From NCBI RefSeq assembly GCF_022899935.1, contig NZ_JALJCJ010000002.1, positions 930,001 to 994,000 of the forward strand: a DNA stretch of 64,000 nucleotides, given 5' to 3'. Numbering within the stretch: position 1 is the first letter of the stretch; each line of letters starts with the position of its first letter. Source of the DNA: Shinella curvata (GTDB taxonomy: Bacteria; Pseudomonadota; Alphaproteobacteria; Rhizobiales; Rhizobiaceae). Positions 24,867 through 37,080 of the stretch are shown here, one piece after another. The notes beneath the pieces were generated by a model. It was not told the origin of the DNA and made no database searches. It was given only the letters and a program-made list of their open reading frames with translations. The translations under genes were made by a program, and so were the position numbers.

Positions 24867-25985
24867 TCAGCCGTTCCGGGGAGAGGCCGAAGGGGGCAAG
24901 GCGTATCGATCGACGACGGAGAGGCGGCGGACAAGGTCGCTTTGCCCGGAGCTCCCGGTTTTCGCATAAACGACCTTGGCGGTACTGCGCACCGTTTCGT
25001 AGGAAATCTGAAGGCGTTTGGCGATCTCGGGGAGGGGCAGTCCCTTCTGGATTTCGATGGCGATGCGTGCCTCGCCGCGGGTCAGATCGTAGAGCCCTTT
25101 CAGAATGCGCAGATCGTCCACGGCGGTCGCCGAGGGCTGAGCGATCAGCACGATGGCTGTGCCTTGCGGTGAAAAATCGAGTGCATGTCCGAAGAGGGGG
25201 ATGACATGCACGATGCAGGCCTGCTCTTCTTCCGTCGCCGGCAGCGGAACGGATTTGATGCGGTCATGACCGGTGATCTCCGACAATGCCTGGTAAAGCA
25301 GCCGGTTGGCGCCATCGTCCCGCAGGAGGATACGATCCTGGGCGCGGATGGACACCCGGCCGCGTGCGGCCATGAACAGGGGATTCGTCGACAGCACGCG
25401 CCCGTTGCCCTGCACGATGGCTGCGGGTGCACCTATGGCATGCAGTCCGGTCGTCAGGAGGTCGGCCTTTTGCTGATCCAGTTCCGTGGCGAGCAGGAGA
25501 CTGCGTGCGATATGCGGCCGCAGCGCGTTCAGAAGACGGACCGTCTCGTTGCTGATCGGGCCGCTGGTGAGGCGCTGCTCGAAACAGACACTGATCTCGA
25601 TATCCTCCGGGCCGCTGATCAGCGTCGCGGTCGCACATCCCAGACCACGTGGAACCAGAAAATCGCGATAGATCGGCAGGTCACGCCGCTCCTCGGCGGT
25701 AAAGAGATCGGCGTCGCGCACGAAGGAGAACTGCCCTTCGCGGTTGGCCTTCTCAAGCCTGATGTTCTTGGCGGCCCAGCCTTCTGCCGCGAACTCCTCA
25801 ATGACCTCCATGAAGCCGGCGGTTCCGATCCACCGGCGCTCGCCGGCGGCCTGCCAGGTAAGTGCGCCGCCCCAGAAGTCGCAGCTATGTGCGATCGTGG
25901 AAACGACATTCGGCCACCGTTCCTTAAAAACCGCCGCTTCGTAGATCCTGCTGATGAGTTCGGATTCAAGTGCTTCCATGAACAT
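24867..25985 (-). CDS. LuxR-family transcriptional regulator
   Basis: A 372-residue cytosolic regulator. The C-terminal LuxR-type helix-turn-helix (LTRGEARIAIEIQKGLPLPEIAKRLQISYETVRSTAKVVYAKTGSSGQSDLVRRL, about residues 300-355) is clear. The N-terminal 280 residues look like a PAS/GAF-like sensor found in many rhizobial LuxR proteins; they lack the acyl-homoserine-lactone domain motifs, so this is not a quorum receptor. It may start at 25985 or at the ATG at 25979. It stands alone, convergent with rpoC. Confidence 0.85.
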   Translation of the reverse strand: MFMEALESELISRIYEAAVFKERWPNVVSTIAHSCDFWGGALTWQAAGERRWIGTAGFMEVIEEFAAEGWAAKNIRLEKANREGQFSFVRDADLFTAEERRDLPIYRDFLVPRGLGCATATLISGPEDIEISVCFEQRLTSGPISNETVRLLNALRPHIARSLLLATELDQQKADLLTTGLHAIGAPAAIVQGNGRVLSTNPLFMAARGRVSIRAQDRILLRDDGANRLLYQALSEITGHDRIKSVPLPATEEEQACIVHVIPLFGHALDFSPQGTAIVLIAQPSATAVDDLRILKGLYDLTRGEARIAIEIQKGLPLPEIAKRLQISYETVRSTAKVVYAKTGSSGQSDLVRRLSVVDRYALPPSASPRNG

Positions 25986-26363
25986 TCCGGCATCGCTTGG
26001 GTCGGGTTCGGGTTACATCGCCAGTGCGATATGGTGGGGTATTTTGCGAGAAAAACAAACGGCCATCGGCCGCAACGCTATTTGCACGGCGCCTTCGGAT
26101 CGAAAAACCTCATGCGAACGGCGTGGCCGGCATTTTTTAGACGACCCTTCCCCCATTTGGGGGGCAAGTGTCTTCCGTTTCGGTGGTAACGGATTCTGCG
26201 AACAGTTCGATGAAATTGCGCTGCCCCAGCGGCGAGGCCAGTGGCGTTGGTTGTCGGGATCGCCGGCAAGTCACCAATCGAACATGCGCAGGGTGCGGAG
26301 CTGCGCTCGCCGCAGATCACGGGGCTGATCTGGCTGAGCGCTTCGCTTCGTTCAAGGCGCGTC
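25986..26363 (+). other. Gene-poor stretch, possible small-RNA gene
   Basis: The stretch from the LuxR start to a strong plus-strand terminator (26364-26402) holds no convincing protein. It has several local stems (for example CCCCC-ATTT-GGGGG near 26153-26166 and GCGG...CCGC near 26315). A plus-strand non-coding RNA ending at the terminator is the simplest reading; its 5' end cannot be fixed by eye. Confidence 0.35.
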
Positions 26364-26402
26364 GGCGCAGGCATTGCTCTCTCAATGCCTGCGCCATTTT
26401 TC
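26364..26402 (+). terminator. Strong orphan intrinsic terminator
   Basis: GGCGCAGGCATTG (26364-26376) and CAATGCCTGCGCC (26383-26395) form a perfect 13-bp stem with loop CTCTCT, followed by ATTTTTCTTC. The T tract is on the plus strand, but no plus-strand gene lies upstream. On the minus strand it would follow the 26404-26706 gene but lacks a U tract. Confidence 0.85.
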
Positions 26403-26403
26403 T

Positions 26404-26706
26404 TCAGGCAAAGCGAATGATCGCGACCTCGCCCTCAAGCGCACCCTTGTAGGCCGAAGCGTGCGGCTCGTCGTCGGGCTGCCCCGTCAGTGTGCCGATC
26501 TGGTCGAGGTCCGCTTCGAGGAAGCCTTCTTCCGAAAGGGCATTGAGCGCTTCGCGTACGGCACTGTCGTCATCGGGCGCGCGCAGCATGACATGGATGT
26601 CGATGCCCTCGGCGCCTTCGCGCTCGTAGGCCTTGCCGATGATGATGAAGACCATGGGCTCGTCGGGCGTGTTGTTGTCGTTGTCGTTGTCGGCGCTGGA
26701 CGCCAT
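26404..26706 (-). CDS. Small acidic protein, unknown function
   Basis: A 100-residue cytosolic protein. After an acidic Asn/Asp-rich start (MASSADNDNDNNTPDEP) it has a compact alpha/beta pattern (MVFIIIGKAYE, IDIHVMLRAPDDDSAVREALNALSEEGFLEADLDQIG). It has no recognised family. The ATG at 26706 has AAAGGAG six bases upstream, which decides the start over an earlier in-frame ATG at 26793. It is a single-gene unit between the orphan terminator and the str operon leader. Confidence 0.75.
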   Translation of the reverse strand: MASSADNDNDNNTPDEPMVFIIIGKAYEREGAEGIDIHVMLRAPDDDSAVREALNALSEEGFLEADLDQIGTLTGQPDDEPHASAYKGALEGEVAIIRFA

Positions 26707-27254
26707 GGCGGGCTCCTTTCGGGTCAATGATACCAGCTCTATAAAGGGTAGGGCGGCAAGACCCAATGACAAAATACGGCCGGACCGACTCACCCGATGG
26801 GAATCAGCGGATGCATCCGCGCCGGCGCGACTCTTTCCGGTTGATTCCGTCTTCAGGCTTTCTTAATGTTCTTGAGCGAGAGCATATGGCGCCGAAAGCC
26901 CCGTCAACGGGGTAGGGAAGGCCGCCGGAAGCCCTGCTTCTCAGGCAGGCCAGCCATTCCCGGCCGGGATTCTTTCGCCTCGCCCCTTGACCTTTTGCCC
27001 TCGAGCCAGTAGACCGCACGCCATCAGAGCCTATGTGAGGCTGGCTGGTTCGGAATGACTCGTTCTGAAGTTCGCCTCAAACAGGGCTCGACGCACGTTG
27101 AGAACATGAATGCTGCACGCATGACGCGGTTATAATGCGTCCTCTGCCTATTGAGGTCATCCGCGGAAGCGGATCGGCCTTTTATTGCGCATGAACACGC
27201 GTGTGGCCACCTATCGCCCGCAAGGGTAATGAGACACGATTAAGGGATGGGTCT
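26707..27254 (+). other. Long leader region of the str operon
   Basis: These 548 bases hold no convincing gene. The best promoter is TTGACC (26987-26992), 17 nt, TAGACC (27010-27015). A perfect TATAAT occurs at 27131-27136 but without a -35 at suitable distance. A small hairpin ATCCGC-GGAA-GCGGAT lies at 27159-27174. Confidence 0.5.
26987..27015 (+). promoter_or_regulatory. Candidate promoter of the rpsL-rpsG-fusA-tufB operon
   Basis: TTGACC-N17-TAGACC with a preceding C, close to the rhizobial CTTGAC-N17-CTATAT consensus. It would give a leader of about 230 nt before rpsL. No better pair was seen nearer the gene. Confidence 0.5.
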
Positions 27255-27626
27255 ATGCCTACCGTAAACCAGTTGATCCGCAAGCCGCGCCAGGCGTCGG
27301 TTAAGCGCAACAAGGTTCCTGCTCTGCAGGAAAACCCCCAGAAGCGCGGCGTTTGCACCCGCGTCTATACGACGACCCCGAAGAAGCCGAACTCGGCTCT
27401 GCGTAAGGTCGCCAAGATCCGCCTGACCAATGGCTTCGAAGTCATCGGTTATATCCCGGGCGAAGGCCACAACCTGCAGGAACACTCTGTCGTCATGATC
27501 CGTGGCGGCCGCGTAAAGGACTTGCCGGGCGTGCGTTACCACATCATTCGCGGCGTTCTCGACACCCAGGGCGTCAAGAACCGCAAGCAGCGCCGCTCCA
27601 AGTACGGCGCGAAGCGTCCGAAGTAA
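27255..27626 (+). CDS. rpsL: 30S ribosomal protein S12
   Basis: A 123-residue protein of the decoding centre. The [13 protein letters not shown] loop keeps Lys43, and the [12 protein letters not shown] loop is unchanged, the streptomycin-susceptible form. The ATG at 27255 begins [12 protein letters not shown], the universal S12 start. It is the first gene of the str operon, 57 nt before rpsG. Confidence 0.97.
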   Translation: MPTVNQLIRKPRQASVKRNKVPALQENPQKRGVCTRVYTTTPKKPNSALRKVAKIRLTNGFEVIGYIPGEGHNLQEHSVVMIRGGRVKDLPGVRYHIIRGVLDTQGVKNRKQRRSKYGAKRPK

Positions 27627-27671
27627 TACAGTAACCAGCGCCATTTCGCTGGCCAGATCATTCAAGATTGA

Positions 27672-28154
<483 letters not shown>

Positions 28155-28184
28155 CCGAAACTAACGTCTCGAAAGGAGTCCGAA

Positions 28185-30284
28185 ATGGCTCGCGAATATA
28201 AAATCGAAGACTACCGTAATTTCGGTATCATGGCGCATATCGACGCCGGCAAGACGACGACGACCGAACGCATCCTCTACTACACCGGCAAGTCCCACAA
28301 GATCGGCGAAGTCCATGACGGCGCCGCTACGATGGACTGGATGGAGCAGGAGCAGGAACGCGGCATCACGATCACGTCTGCTGCCACCACGACCTTCTGG
28401 AAGGGCCGTGACGGCAAGACCCGCCGCTTCAACATCATCGACACCCCCGGCCACGTCGACTTCACCATCGAAGTCGAACGTTCGCTGCGCGTTCTCGACG
28501 GTGCGATCGCTCTTCTCGACGCCAACGCCGGCGTTGAGCCGCAGACGGAAACCGTCTGGCGTCAGGCTGAGAAGTACAACGTTCCGCGCATGATCTTCTG
28601 CAACAAGATGGACAAGACCGGCGCGGACTTCTACCGTTCGGTGTCCATGATCAAGTCGCGTCTCGGTGCGATCCCGGTCGTCATGCAGCTGCCGATCGGC
28701 GCTGAAAGCGACTTCAAGGGCGTCATCGACCTGATCGAGATGAACGCTCTCGTCTGGCGCGACGAATCGCTCGGCGCCCAGTGGGACGTCGTCGAAATCC
28801 CGGAAGACCTGAAGGCCCAGGCCGAAGAATACCGCGAGAAGCTGATCGAGACCGTCGTCGAAATCGACGAAGCCGCGATGGAAGCCTATCTCGAAGGTAA
28901 CTACCCGGACAACGACAAGATCCGCGAACTCGTTCGCCGCGGCACCATCGACGTGAAGTTCCACCCGATGTTCTGCGGTACCGCGTTCAAGAACAAGGGC
29001 GTTCAGCCGCTGCTCGACGCCGTCGTCGATTACCTGCCGTCCCCGGCAGACATCCCGGCGATCAAGGGCATCGACGTCAAGACGGAATTGGAAATCGAAC
29101 GTCACGCTGATGACGCAGAGCCGCTTTCCATGCTCGCATTCAAGATCATGAACGACCCCTTCGTCGGTTCGCTCACCTTCGCCCGCATCTATTCCGGCAA
29201 GCTCGAAAAGGGCACGTCGGTCATGAACACGGTCAAGGAAAAGCGCGAGCGCGTCGGCCGCATGCTGCAGATGCACTCCAACTCGCGTGAAGACATCGAA
29301 GAAGCCTATGCAGGCGACATCGTTGCTCTCGCCGGCCTCAAGGACACGACGACGGGCGACACGCTCTGCGATCCCCTGAAGCCTGTTATCCTCGAGCGTA
29401 TGGAATTCCCGGAACCGGTTATCCAGATCGCGATCGAGCCGAAGACGAAGAACGACCAGGAAAAGATGGGCCTCGCCCTCAACCGCCTGGCCGCCGAAGA
29501 CCCGTCCTTCCGCGTCAAGACCGACGAAGAGTCCGGCCAGACGATCATCGCAGGCATGGGTGAACTTCACCTCGACATCATCGTCGACCGCATGCGTCGC
29601 GAGTTCAAGGTCGAAGCAAACGTCGGCGCTCCGCAGGTTGCTTACCGTGAGACGATCACGCGTAAGACCGAAAAGGACTACACGCACAAGAAGCAGACCG
29701 GTGGTACCGGCCAGTTCGCCCGCGTGAAGCTCGTGTTCGAACCGAACCCGGATGGCGAAGATTTCCTCTTCGAATCCAAGATCGTCGGCGGTGCTGTTCC
29801 CAAGGAATACATCCCGGGCGTTCAGAAGGGTATCGAAAGCGTTCTATCCTCGGGTCCGCTCGCAGGCTTCCCGATGCTCGGCGTCAAGGCGACGCTCATC
29901 GACGGTGCCTTCCACGACGTCGACTCCTCGGTCCTCGCCTTCGAAATCGCATCGCGTGCCTGCTTCCGTGAAGCCTCGCGTGAAGCCGGCGCCCAGCTGC
30001 TCGAGCCGATGATGAAGGTCGAAGTCGTAACGCCGGAAGACTATGTCGGCGACGTTATCGGCGACCTGAACTCCCGTCGTGGCCAGATCCAGGGCCAGGA
30101 ATCGCGCGGCGTCGCCGTCGTGATCTCTGCCAACGTGCCGCTGGCCAACATGTTCAAGTACGTGGACAACCTGCGCTCGATGTCGCAGGGCCGCGCCCAG
30201 TACTCGATGGTCTTCGACCACTATGCGCCGGTTCCGTCGAACGTCGCGCAGGAAATCCAGGCAAAGTACTCCGGTCAGAAGTGA
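28185..30284 (+). CDS. fusA: Elongation factor G
   Basis: A 699-residue GTPase that drives ribosomal translocation and, with RRF, recycling. G1 is [20 protein letters not shown]2 [12 protein letters not shown]3 DTPGHVDFT and G4 NKMDKTGAD; domains II-V follow with the usual [14 protein letters not shown] segment. A GGAG ribosome binding site lies 7 nt before the ATG. It is followed by tufB after 66 nt. Confidence 0.98.
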   Translation: MAREYKIEDYRNFGIMAHIDAGKTTTTERILYYTGKSHKIGEVHDGAATMDWMEQEQERGITITSAATTTFWKGRDGKTRRFNIIDTPGHVDFTIEVERSLRVLDGAIALLDANAGVEPQTETVWRQAEKYNVPRMIFCNKMDKTGADFYRSVSMIKSRLGAIPVVMQLPIGAESDFKGVIDLIEMNALVWRDESLGAQWDVVEIPEDLKAQAEEYREKLIETVVEIDEAAMEAYLEGNYPDNDKIRELVRRGTIDVKFHPMFCGTAFKNKGVQPLLDAVVDYLPSPADIPAIKGIDVKTELEIERHADDAEPLSMLAFKIMNDPFVGSLTFARIYSGKLEKGTSVMNTVKEKRERVGRMLQMHSNSREDIEEAYAGDIVALAGLKDTTTGDTLCDPLKPVILERMEFPEPVIQIAIEPKTKNDQEKMGLALNRLAAEDPSFRVKTDEESGQTIIAGMGELHLDIIVDRMRREFKVEANVGAPQVAYRETITRKTEKDYTHKKQTGGTGQFARVKLVFEPNPDGEDFLFESKIVGGAVPKEYIPGVQKGIESVLSSGPLAGFPMLGVKATLIDGAFHDVDSSVLAFEIASRACFREASREAGAQLLEPMMKVEVVTPEDYVGDVIGDLNSRRGQIQGQESRGVAVVISANVPLANMFKYVDNLRSMSQGRAQYSMVFDHYAPVPSNVAQEIQAKYSGQK

Positions 30285-30350
30285 CCGGGGTAACCCCTTA
30301 AAAAGTTTGTATGAATTTCCCCTCGCGGGATCACGAATGGAGAGCCGGAA

Positions 30351-31526
<1,176 letters not shown>

Positions 31527-31557
31527 GTCTTAAGGCCCCAGGCCGCTGAAATAGGAA

Positions 31558-31578
31558 GGGCAGGATCACATCCTGCCC
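31558..31578 (+). repeat. Hairpin after tufB
   Basis: GGGCAGGAT and ATCCTGCCC form a 9-bp stem around CAC, 32 nt after the tufB stop. No T run follows, so readthrough into the S10 block is likely or partial. Confidence 0.45.
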
Positions 31579-31714
31579 CTCCGGTCTTTGAAAATTTAGC
31601 GGACTGGCCTTTCGGCAATTGAATTTTCGTGCGCGTTCCTTTATGGGAACCGCAGAATCAAAAAGCGCGTATTCCCCAAGAGAATCGCGAATAACGAACT
31701 AAGGAAAAAGTCGT

Positions 31715-32023
31715 ATGAACGGCCAGAACATCCGCATCCGCCTCAAGGCGTTTGACCACCGGATCCTTGATGCCTCCACGCGTGAAATCGTGTCGACGGC
31801 AAAGCGCACCGGCGCAAGCGTCCGCGGTCCCGTTCCTCTCCCGACCCGTATTGAAAAGTTCACCGTCAACCGTTCGCCCCACGTGGACAAGAAGAGCCGT
31901 GAACAGTTCGAGATGCGCACCCACAAGCGCCTGCTCGACATCGTAGATCCGACGCCGCAGACGGTCGATGCTCTCATGAAGCTCGACCTTGCGGCCGGTG
32001 TGGACGTAGAGATCAAGCTCTAA
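31715..32023 (+). CDS. rpsJ: 30S ribosomal protein S10 (NusE)
   Basis: A 102-residue protein of the 30S head, also the NusG/NusB partner in antitermination. It starts [19 protein letters not shown] and has [14 protein letters not shown] and the THKRLLDI loop. It is the first gene of the S10 block, 188 nt after tufB. A 158-nt gap with a small GGGA/TCCC hairpin separates it from rplC. Confidence 0.97.
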
Positions 32024-32181
32024 GTCCTGGCGCAAGCCGAATAACAAGGAAGGTACGTGGCGAAAGCCGACGTCTTCTAAAAACGGGAAACCCGACGGCC
32101 TCAGAGCCCGAGTGGAATCCTTAAACCAAGAGGCATGACGGGACGTCACGATCCCGCCAGGACTTCTAAGAGGATTGAACC

Positions 32182-32865
32182 ATGCGTTCAGGTGTGATTG
32201 CACAGAAAGTAGGGATGACTCGCGTCTATAATGACGCAGGTGAGCACATCCCTGTAACAGTACTGCGACTGGACAACGTCCAGGTCGTTGCTCAGCGTAC
32301 GCAGGACAAGAACGGCTACACGGCTGTTCAGCTCGGCGCCGGCTCTTCCAAGGTGAAGAACACGGCAAAGGCTCTGCGCGGCCAGTTTGCTGCCGCAAGC
32401 GTCGAGCCCAAGGCCAAGCTCGTTGAATTCCGCGTTTCGGAAGACAACCTCATCGAAATCGGCGCGGAACTCACCGCCAGCCATTTCGTCGCCGGCCAGC
32501 TGGTCGACGTTACCGGCACCACGATCGGTAAGGGTTTTGCCGGTGCCATGAAGCGCCACAACTTCGGCGGTCTTCGTGCAACGCACGGTGTTTCCGTTTC
32601 GCACCGTTCGCACGGTTCGACCGGTAACAACCAGGATCCGGGCAAGGTCTGGAAGGGCAAGCGCATGGCTGGTCACATGGGCCAGACGCGCGTCACCACC
32701 CAGAACCTCGAAGTCGTCTCCACGGACGAAGAGCGCGGTCTCATTCTCGTCAAGGGCGCAGTCCCGGGCTCCAAGGGCGCCTGGATCGTTGTTCGCGACG
32801 CCGTCAAGTCCGGCACCCCGTCCGACGCTCCGCGTCCGGCCGCCGTGCGCGCCGCAGCTAAGTAA
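32182..32865 (+). CDS. rplC: 50S ribosomal protein L3
   Basis: A 227-residue protein near the peptidyl-transferase centre. It contains [25 protein letters not shown] and the extended loop [44 protein letters not shown], whose tip reaches the active site. It is longer than the 209 residues of E. coli by an Ala/Pro-rich tail. It ends 12 nt before rplD. Confidence 0.97.
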   Translation: MRSGVIAQKVGMTRVYNDAGEHIPVTVLRLDNVQVVAQRTQDKNGYTAVQLGAGSSKVKNTAKALRGQFAAASVEPKAKLVEFRVSEDNLIEIGAELTASHFVAGQLVDVTGTTIGKGFAGAMKRHNFGGLRATHGVSVSHRSHGSTGNNQDPGKVWKGKRMAGHMGQTRVTTQNLEVVSTDEERGLILVKGAVPGSKGAWIVVRDAVKSGTPSDAPRPAAVRAAAK

Positions 32866-32877
32866 GGGAGCCTGATC

Positions 32878-33498
32878 ATGGATCTCAAAGTCACGACCCT
32901 CGCAGGGAAGGACGCCGGCAAGGTCTCCGTTTCCGACGCGATCTTCGGCCTCGAGCCGCGCGAAGACATCATTGCCCGCGTCGTTCGCTGGCAGCTCGCC
33001 AAGAAGCAGCAGGGCACGCACCAGTCGCTGACGCGCGCTGAAGTTTCGCGCACCGGCGCCAAGATGTACAAGCAGAAGGGTACGGGCCGCGCTCGTCACC
33101 ATTCGGCGCGCGCTCCGCAGTTCCGCGGCGGTGCCAAGGCTCACGGCCCGGTATCGCGCAGCCACGCGCATGACCTGCCCAAGCAGGTTCGCGCTCTCGG
33201 CCTGCGCCATGCCCTCTCGGCCAAGATCAAGGCTGACGACGTCATCATCGTTGACGACCTCGTTGCCTCGGAAGCCAAGACGAAGGCTCTGCTCGGCGTG
33301 TTCGCGTCGCTCGGTCTCACCAATGCCCTCTTCATCGGCGGCGCTGAACTTGACGGCAACTTCAAGCTCGCAGCACGCAACATCCCGAACGTGGATGTTC
33401 TGCCGATCCAGGGCATCAACGTTTACGATATCCTGCGCCGCGGCAAGCTCGTGCTCTCCAAGGCTGCTGTAGAAGCCCTCGAGGAGCGGTTCAAATGA
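32878..33498 (+). CDS. rplD: 50S ribosomal protein L4
   Basis: A 206-residue protein lining the exit tunnel; its extended loop ([23 protein letters not shown]) forms the tunnel constriction where macrolide-resistance changes occur. In E. coli L4 also represses the S10 operon. Its last codon overlaps the rplW start (ATGA), a sign of translational coupling. Confidence 0.97.
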   Translation: MDLKVTTLAGKDAGKVSVSDAIFGLEPREDIIARVVRWQLAKKQQGTHQSLTRAEVSRTGAKMYKQKGTGRARHHSARAPQFRGGAKAHGPVSRSHAHDLPKQVRALGLRHALSAKIKADDVIIVDDLVASEAKTKALLGVFASLGLTNALFIGGAELDGNFKLAARNIPNVDVLPIQGINVYDILRRGKLVLSKAAVEALEERFK

Positions 33499-33788
33499 CG
33501 GATCTTCGCCACTACGATGTGATCGTATCTCCTTCGATCACCGAAAAGTCGACGCTGGTATCCGAAAACAACCAGATCGTCTTCAACGTCGCCAAGCGCG
33601 CCTCCAAGCCTGAAATCAAGGCTGCCGTGGAAGCTCTCTTCGGCGTCAAGGTCACGGCTGTGAACACGCTCGTCCGCAAGGGCAAGGTTAAGCGTTTCCG
33701 CGGCTTCGCCGGCCGGCAGGGAGATGTCAAGAAGGCTATCGTCACGCTTGCTGACGGTCAGTCCATCGACGTCTCCACCGGGCTCTAA
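33495..33788 (+). CDS. rplW: 50S ribosomal protein L23
   Basis: A 97-residue tunnel-exit protein and docking site for SRP and trigger factor. It starts [19 protein letters not shown] and has [20 protein letters not shown]. It overlaps rplD by 4 nt and precedes rplB by 31 nt. Confidence 0.97.
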   Translation: MTDLRHYDVIVSPSITEKSTLVSENNQIVFNVAKRASKPEIKAAVEALFGVKVTAVNTLVRKGKVKRFRGFAGRQGDVKKAIVTLADGQSIDVSTGL

Positions 33789-33819
33789 TCGAGCAGTCGG
33801 CTAAAGAGGAAACAAGAAA

Positions 33820-34656
33820 ATGGCATTGAAAAGCTACAACCCGACCACTCCGAGCCAGCGCCAGCTGGTCATCGTCGACCGGTCCGGCCTTTATAAGGGC
33901 AAGCCCGTCAAGGCTCTGACCGAAGGTCTCTCCAAGAGCGGTGGTCGTAACAACCTCGGTCGCATCACGGCCCGCTTCATCGGCGGCGGTCACAAGCGTA
34001 CCTACCGTCTCGTCGACTTCAAGCGTCGCAAGTTCGACGTCGAAGGCACGGTCGAGCGTCTGGAATACGACCCGAACCGCACGGCGTTCATCGCTCTGGT
34101 GAATTATGCCGACGGCGAGCAGGCCTACATCCTGGCCCCGCAGCGCCTGACGGCCGGCGACAAGGTCATCGCCTCCACCAAGGCTGTTGACGTCAAGCCC
34201 GGCAACACCATGCCGCTGCAGTACATCCCGGTTGGTTCGATCGTTCACAACGTCGAAATGAAGCCGGGCAAGGGCGGTCAGATCGCCCGTTCGGCCGGTA
34301 CCTTCGTACAGCTGGTCGGTCGTGACCAGGGCATGGCGATCCTTCGCCTGAACTCGGGCGAACAGCGCCTGGTTCACGCGTCCTGCCTCGCAACTGTCGG
34401 CGCCGTTTCCAACCCGGATCACGGCAACATCAACGACGGTAAGGCTGGTCGTACGCGTTGGCGCGGCAAGACCCCGCATAACCGCGGCGTCGTCATGAAC
34501 CCGGTCGACCACCCGCACGGCGGTGGTGAAGGCCGTACCTCCGGTGGTCGTCACCCGGTATCCCCGTGGGGCAAGCCCACCAAGGGCAAGCGTACCCGCT
34601 CGAACAAGTCGACCGACAAGTTCATCATGCGCTCGCGCCACTTGAAGAAGAAGTAA
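33820..34656 (+). CDS. rplB: 50S ribosomal protein L2
   Basis: A 278-residue protein needed for subunit joining and peptidyl transfer. It has [20 protein letters not shown] and the C-terminal [18 protein letters not shown] segment holding the conserved His implicated in catalysis. Its length is standard. It is followed by rpsS after 16 nt. Confidence 0.98.
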   Translation: MALKSYNPTTPSQRQLVIVDRSGLYKGKPVKALTEGLSKSGGRNNLGRITARFIGGGHKRTYRLVDFKRRKFDVEGTVERLEYDPNRTAFIALVNYADGEQAYILAPQRLTAGDKVIASTKAVDVKPGNTMPLQYIPVGSIVHNVEMKPGKGGQIARSAGTFVQLVGRDQGMAILRLNSGEQRLVHASCLATVGAVSNPDHGNINDGKAGRTRWRGKTPHNRGVVMNPVDHPHGGGEGRTSGGRHPVSPWGKPTKGKRTRSNKSTDKFIMRSRHLKKK

Positions 34657-34672
34657 GAGAGGTTAGTCAGAA

Positions 34673-34951
34673 ATGGCTCGTTCAGTATGGAAAGGCCCGT
34701 TTGTTGACGGCTATCTTCTCAAGAAGGCTGAGAAGGTTCGTGAAGGCGGTCGCAGCGAAGTTATCAAGATCTGGAGCCGTCGCTCCACGATCCTGCCGCA
34801 GTTCGTTGGACTGACCTTCGGCGTCTACAATGGCAGCAAGCACATCCCGGTTGCTGTCAACGAAGACATGGTCGGCCACAAGTTTGGTGAATTCGCTCCG
34901 ACCCGGACCTATTACGGTCACGGTGCGGACAAGAAGGCGAAGAGGAAGTAA
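34673..34951 (+). CDS. rpsS: 30S ribosomal protein S19
   Basis: A 92-residue 30S head protein beside S13. It starts [21 protein letters not shown] and has [25 protein letters not shown], both diagnostic. It ends 2 nt before rplV. Confidence 0.97.
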   Translation: MARSVWKGPFVDGYLLKKAEKVREGGRSEVIKIWSRRSTILPQFVGLTFGVYNGSKHIPVAVNEDMVGHKFGEFAPTRTYYGHGADKKAKRK

Positions 34952-34953
34952 CG

Positions 34954-35343
34954 ATGGGTAAGGCTAAAGCCGAACGCCGGCTGAAGGATAACGAGGCGCA
35001 GGCCATCGCGCGCACGATCCGCGTCAGCCCCCAGAAGCTCAACCTGCTTGCTGCGCTCATCCGCGGCAAGAAGGTGGACCGCGCTCTCGCCGAGCTCGAG
35101 TTCTCGCGCAAGCGTAGCGCCGAGACCGTCAAGAAGACGCTCGAATCCGCGATCGCCAACGCAGAAAACAACCACGACCTCGACGTCGACTCCTTGATCG
35201 TCGCTGAGGCCTATGTCGGCAAGTCGATCGTCATGAAGCGTTTCCACGCTCGTGGCCGCGGCCGTGCATCGCGGATCGAGAAGCCCTTCTCGCATCTGAC
35301 GATCGTCGTCCGTGAAGTCGAAGCCAAAGGGGAGGCCGCATAA
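34954..35343 (+). CDS. rplV: 50S ribosomal protein L22
   Basis: A 129-residue tunnel protein with a long beta-hairpin ([27 protein letters not shown]) that helps form the tunnel constriction. The N-terminal [30 protein letters not shown] is typical. Its stop overlaps the rpsC start by one base (TAATG). Confidence 0.97.
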   Translation: MGKAKAERRLKDNEAQAIARTIRVSPQKLNLLAALIRGKKVDRALAELEFSRKRSAETVKKTLESAIANAENNHDLDVDSLIVAEAYVGKSIVMKRFHARGRGRASRIEKPFSHLTIVVREVEAKGEAA

Positions 35344-36074
35344 TGGGCCAGAAGATTAATCCGATCGGTTTCCGCCTCGGCATCAACCGTACCTGGGACA
35401 GCCGTTGGTTCGCCGACAACGCCGAATACGGCCAGCTGCTCCACGAAGACCTGAAGATCCGCGCTTTCGTCATGGAAGAGCTGAAGCAGGCCGGTATCGC
35501 CAAGGTCGTCATCGAGCGTCCGCACAAGAAGTGCCGCGTCACGATCCACTCGGCTCGCCCGGGTCTGATCATCGGCAAGAAGGGTGCAGACATCGAGAAG
35601 CTCCGCAAGAAGCTTTCCGAGATGACGAACTCCGAAACGCACCTCAACATCGTTGAAGTGCGCAAGCCGGAAGTCGACGCAACGCTCGTCGCTCAGTCGA
35701 TCGCCCAGCAGCTCGAACGCCGCGTGGCTTTCCGCCGTGCGATGAAGCGCGCTGTTCAGTCGGCGATGCGTCTTGGCGCCGAAGGCATCAAGATCACCTG
35801 CGCCGGCCGCCTCGGCGGCGCGGAAATCGCTCGTACCGAATGGTACCGCGAAGGTCGCGTTCCGCTTCACACGCTGCGTGCAGACATCGACTACGGTACG
35901 GCTGAAGCCGAAACCGCATTCGGCATCTGCGGCATCAAGGTCTGGATCTTCAAGGGCGAAATCCTTGAGCACGATCCGATGGCCTCTGAGCGTCGCGCAA
36001 GCGAAAGTGACAGCCAGGGTCCCGCAAGCCGTGAACGCGGCGATCGCGGCGACCGTCGTCGTGAAAACGCGTAA
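35343..36074 (+). CDS. rpsC: 30S ribosomal protein S3
   Basis: A 243-residue protein of the mRNA entry tunnel. It starts [22 protein letters not shown] and carries a KH domain ([22 protein letters not shown]) and the C-terminal RNA-binding domain ([32 protein letters not shown]). The Arg/Asp-rich tail is about ten residues longer than in E. coli. Confidence 0.97.
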   Translation: MGQKINPIGFRLGINRTWDSRWFADNAEYGQLLHEDLKIRAFVMEELKQAGIAKVVIERPHKKCRVTIHSARPGLIIGKKGADIEKLRKKLSEMTNSETHLNIVEVRKPEVDATLVAQSIAQQLERRVAFRRAMKRAVQSAMRLGAEGIKITCAGRLGGAEIARTEWYREGRVPLHTLRADIDYGTAEAETAFGICGIKVWIFKGEILEHDPMASERRASESDSQGPASRERGDRGDRRRENA

Positions 36075-36112
36075 CAGTCGCGTTTGGCAGCCAATATCGG
36101 AGAAGTAAAAAA

Positions 36113-36526
36113 ATGTTGCAGCCAAAGCGTACCAAGTACCGCAAGCAGTTCAAGGGCCGCATCAAGGGTGTCGCCAAGGGCGGCTCCGACCTCGCTTTCG
36201 GCGAGTTCGGCTTGAAGGCTCAGGAACCGAATCGCGTGAACGCTCGCGAGATCGAAGCGGCTCGCCGCGCGATCACCCGTTACATGAAGCGTGCCGGCCG
36301 TGTGTGGATCCGCGTGTTCCCCGACGTCCCGGTCACCGCGAAGCCCACGGAAGTCCGCATGGGTAAGGGTAAGGGTTCGGTCGAATACTGGGCGGCCAAG
36401 GTCAAGCCTGGCCGTATGATGTTCGAGATCGACGGTGTATCCGAGGAAATCGCGCGTGAAGCGCTCCGCCTCGGCTCGGCCAAGCTCTCGGTCAAGACGC
36501 GCTTCGTACAGCGCATTGCAGAGTAA
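36113..36526 (+). CDS. rplP: 50S ribosomal protein L16
   Basis: A 137-residue A-site and central-protuberance protein. It starts [16 protein letters not shown] and has the segment [39 protein letters not shown]. Length standard. It ends 12 nt before rpmC. Confidence 0.97.
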   Translation: MLQPKRTKYRKQFKGRIKGVAKGGSDLAFGEFGLKAQEPNRVNAREIEAARRAITRYMKRAGRVWIRVFPDVPVTAKPTEVRMGKGKGSVEYWAAKVKPGRMMFEIDGVSEEIAREALRLGSAKLSVKTRFVQRIAE

Positions 36527-36538
36527 GGAGCGAGCGTC

Positions 36539-36739
36539 ATGAAAGCCGCAGACGTCAAGGCGCTGAGCGCCGACCAGCTGAACGAAGAGCTTGCCAAGCT
36601 GAAGAAGGAGCAGTTCAACCTGCGCTTCCAGAAGGCCACCGGCCAGCTTGAGAAGACCTCGCGCATCAACGAAGTCCGCAAGGACATCGCACGCGTCAAG
36701 ACCATTGCCCGCCAGAAGGCGGCAGAAGCCAAGGCCTAA
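36539..36739 (+). CDS. rpmC: 50S ribosomal protein L29
   Basis: A 66-residue two-helix tunnel-exit protein ([55 protein letters not shown]). An AAGGAG motif lies 11 nt before the ATG. It precedes rpsQ by 12 nt. Confidence 0.96.
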   Translation: MKAADVKALSADQLNEELAKLKKEQFNLRFQKATGQLEKTSRINEVRKDIARVKTIARQKAAEAKA

Positions 36740-36751
36740 GGACCAAGAAAT

Positions 36752-36988
36752 ATGCCGAAACGCATTCTGCAGGGCACTGTTGTCAGCGACAAGAACGACA
36801 AGACTGTTGTCGTTCGCGTCGAACGCCGTTTTGCCCATCCCCTGCTTCAGAAGACCGTTCGCCGGTCGAAGAAGTACAAGGCGCATGACGAAACCAACCA
36901 GTACAAGGTCGGTGACGTCGTTTCCATCCAGGAATGCGCCCCGATCTCCAAGGACAAGCGCTGGACCGTCGTAGCGGCCCAGGCTTAA
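36752..36988 (+). CDS. rpsQ: 30S ribosomal protein S17
   Basis: A 78-residue OB-fold primary 16S rRNA binder ([47 protein letters not shown]). It is the last gene of the S10 block: a 248-nt gap with an intrinsic terminator follows before rplN. Confidence 0.97.
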   Translation: MPKRILQGTVVSDKNDKTVVVRVERRFAHPLLQKTVRRSKKYKAHDETNQYKVGDVVSIQECAPISKDKRWTVVAAQA

Positions 36989-37050
36989 TTCAGCAGTTTT
37001 CGCGCCCGGCCCTTGCGTCTGGCGCGAAAACCTGTATGAAGCAGCGCAAG

Positions 37051-37080
37051 GACGCTCGGAATCACGAGCGTCTTTTGCTT
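37051..37080 (+). terminator. Terminator separating the S10 and spc blocks
   Basis: GACGCTCG (37051-37058) and CGAGCGTC (37065-37072) form an 8-bp stem with loop GAATCA, then TTTTGCTTT. It lies at the S10/spc operon boundary known from E. coli. An 11-bp-scale stem (TCGCGCC...GGCGCGA, 37000-37027) precedes it. Confidence 0.75.

Noticed and set aside
25986-26402. 4.5S, 6S, tmRNA or RNase P RNA as identity of the possible small RNA
   Set aside because: None of their signature sequences (GGAAGCAGCC, the 6S closing stem, the tmRNA tag, GAGGAAAGTCC) is visible.
26078-26452. Short frames over the orphan-terminator region
   Set aside because: Both strands have Arg/Ser/Ala-rich frames without starts or ribosome binding sites; one runs through the terminator hairpin.
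27131-27136. Perfect TATAAT as the str-operon promoter
   Set aside because: No -35 hexamer lies 16-19 nt upstream; the nearest TTGAGA is 27 nt away. TTGACC-17-TAGACC at 26987-27015 is better.
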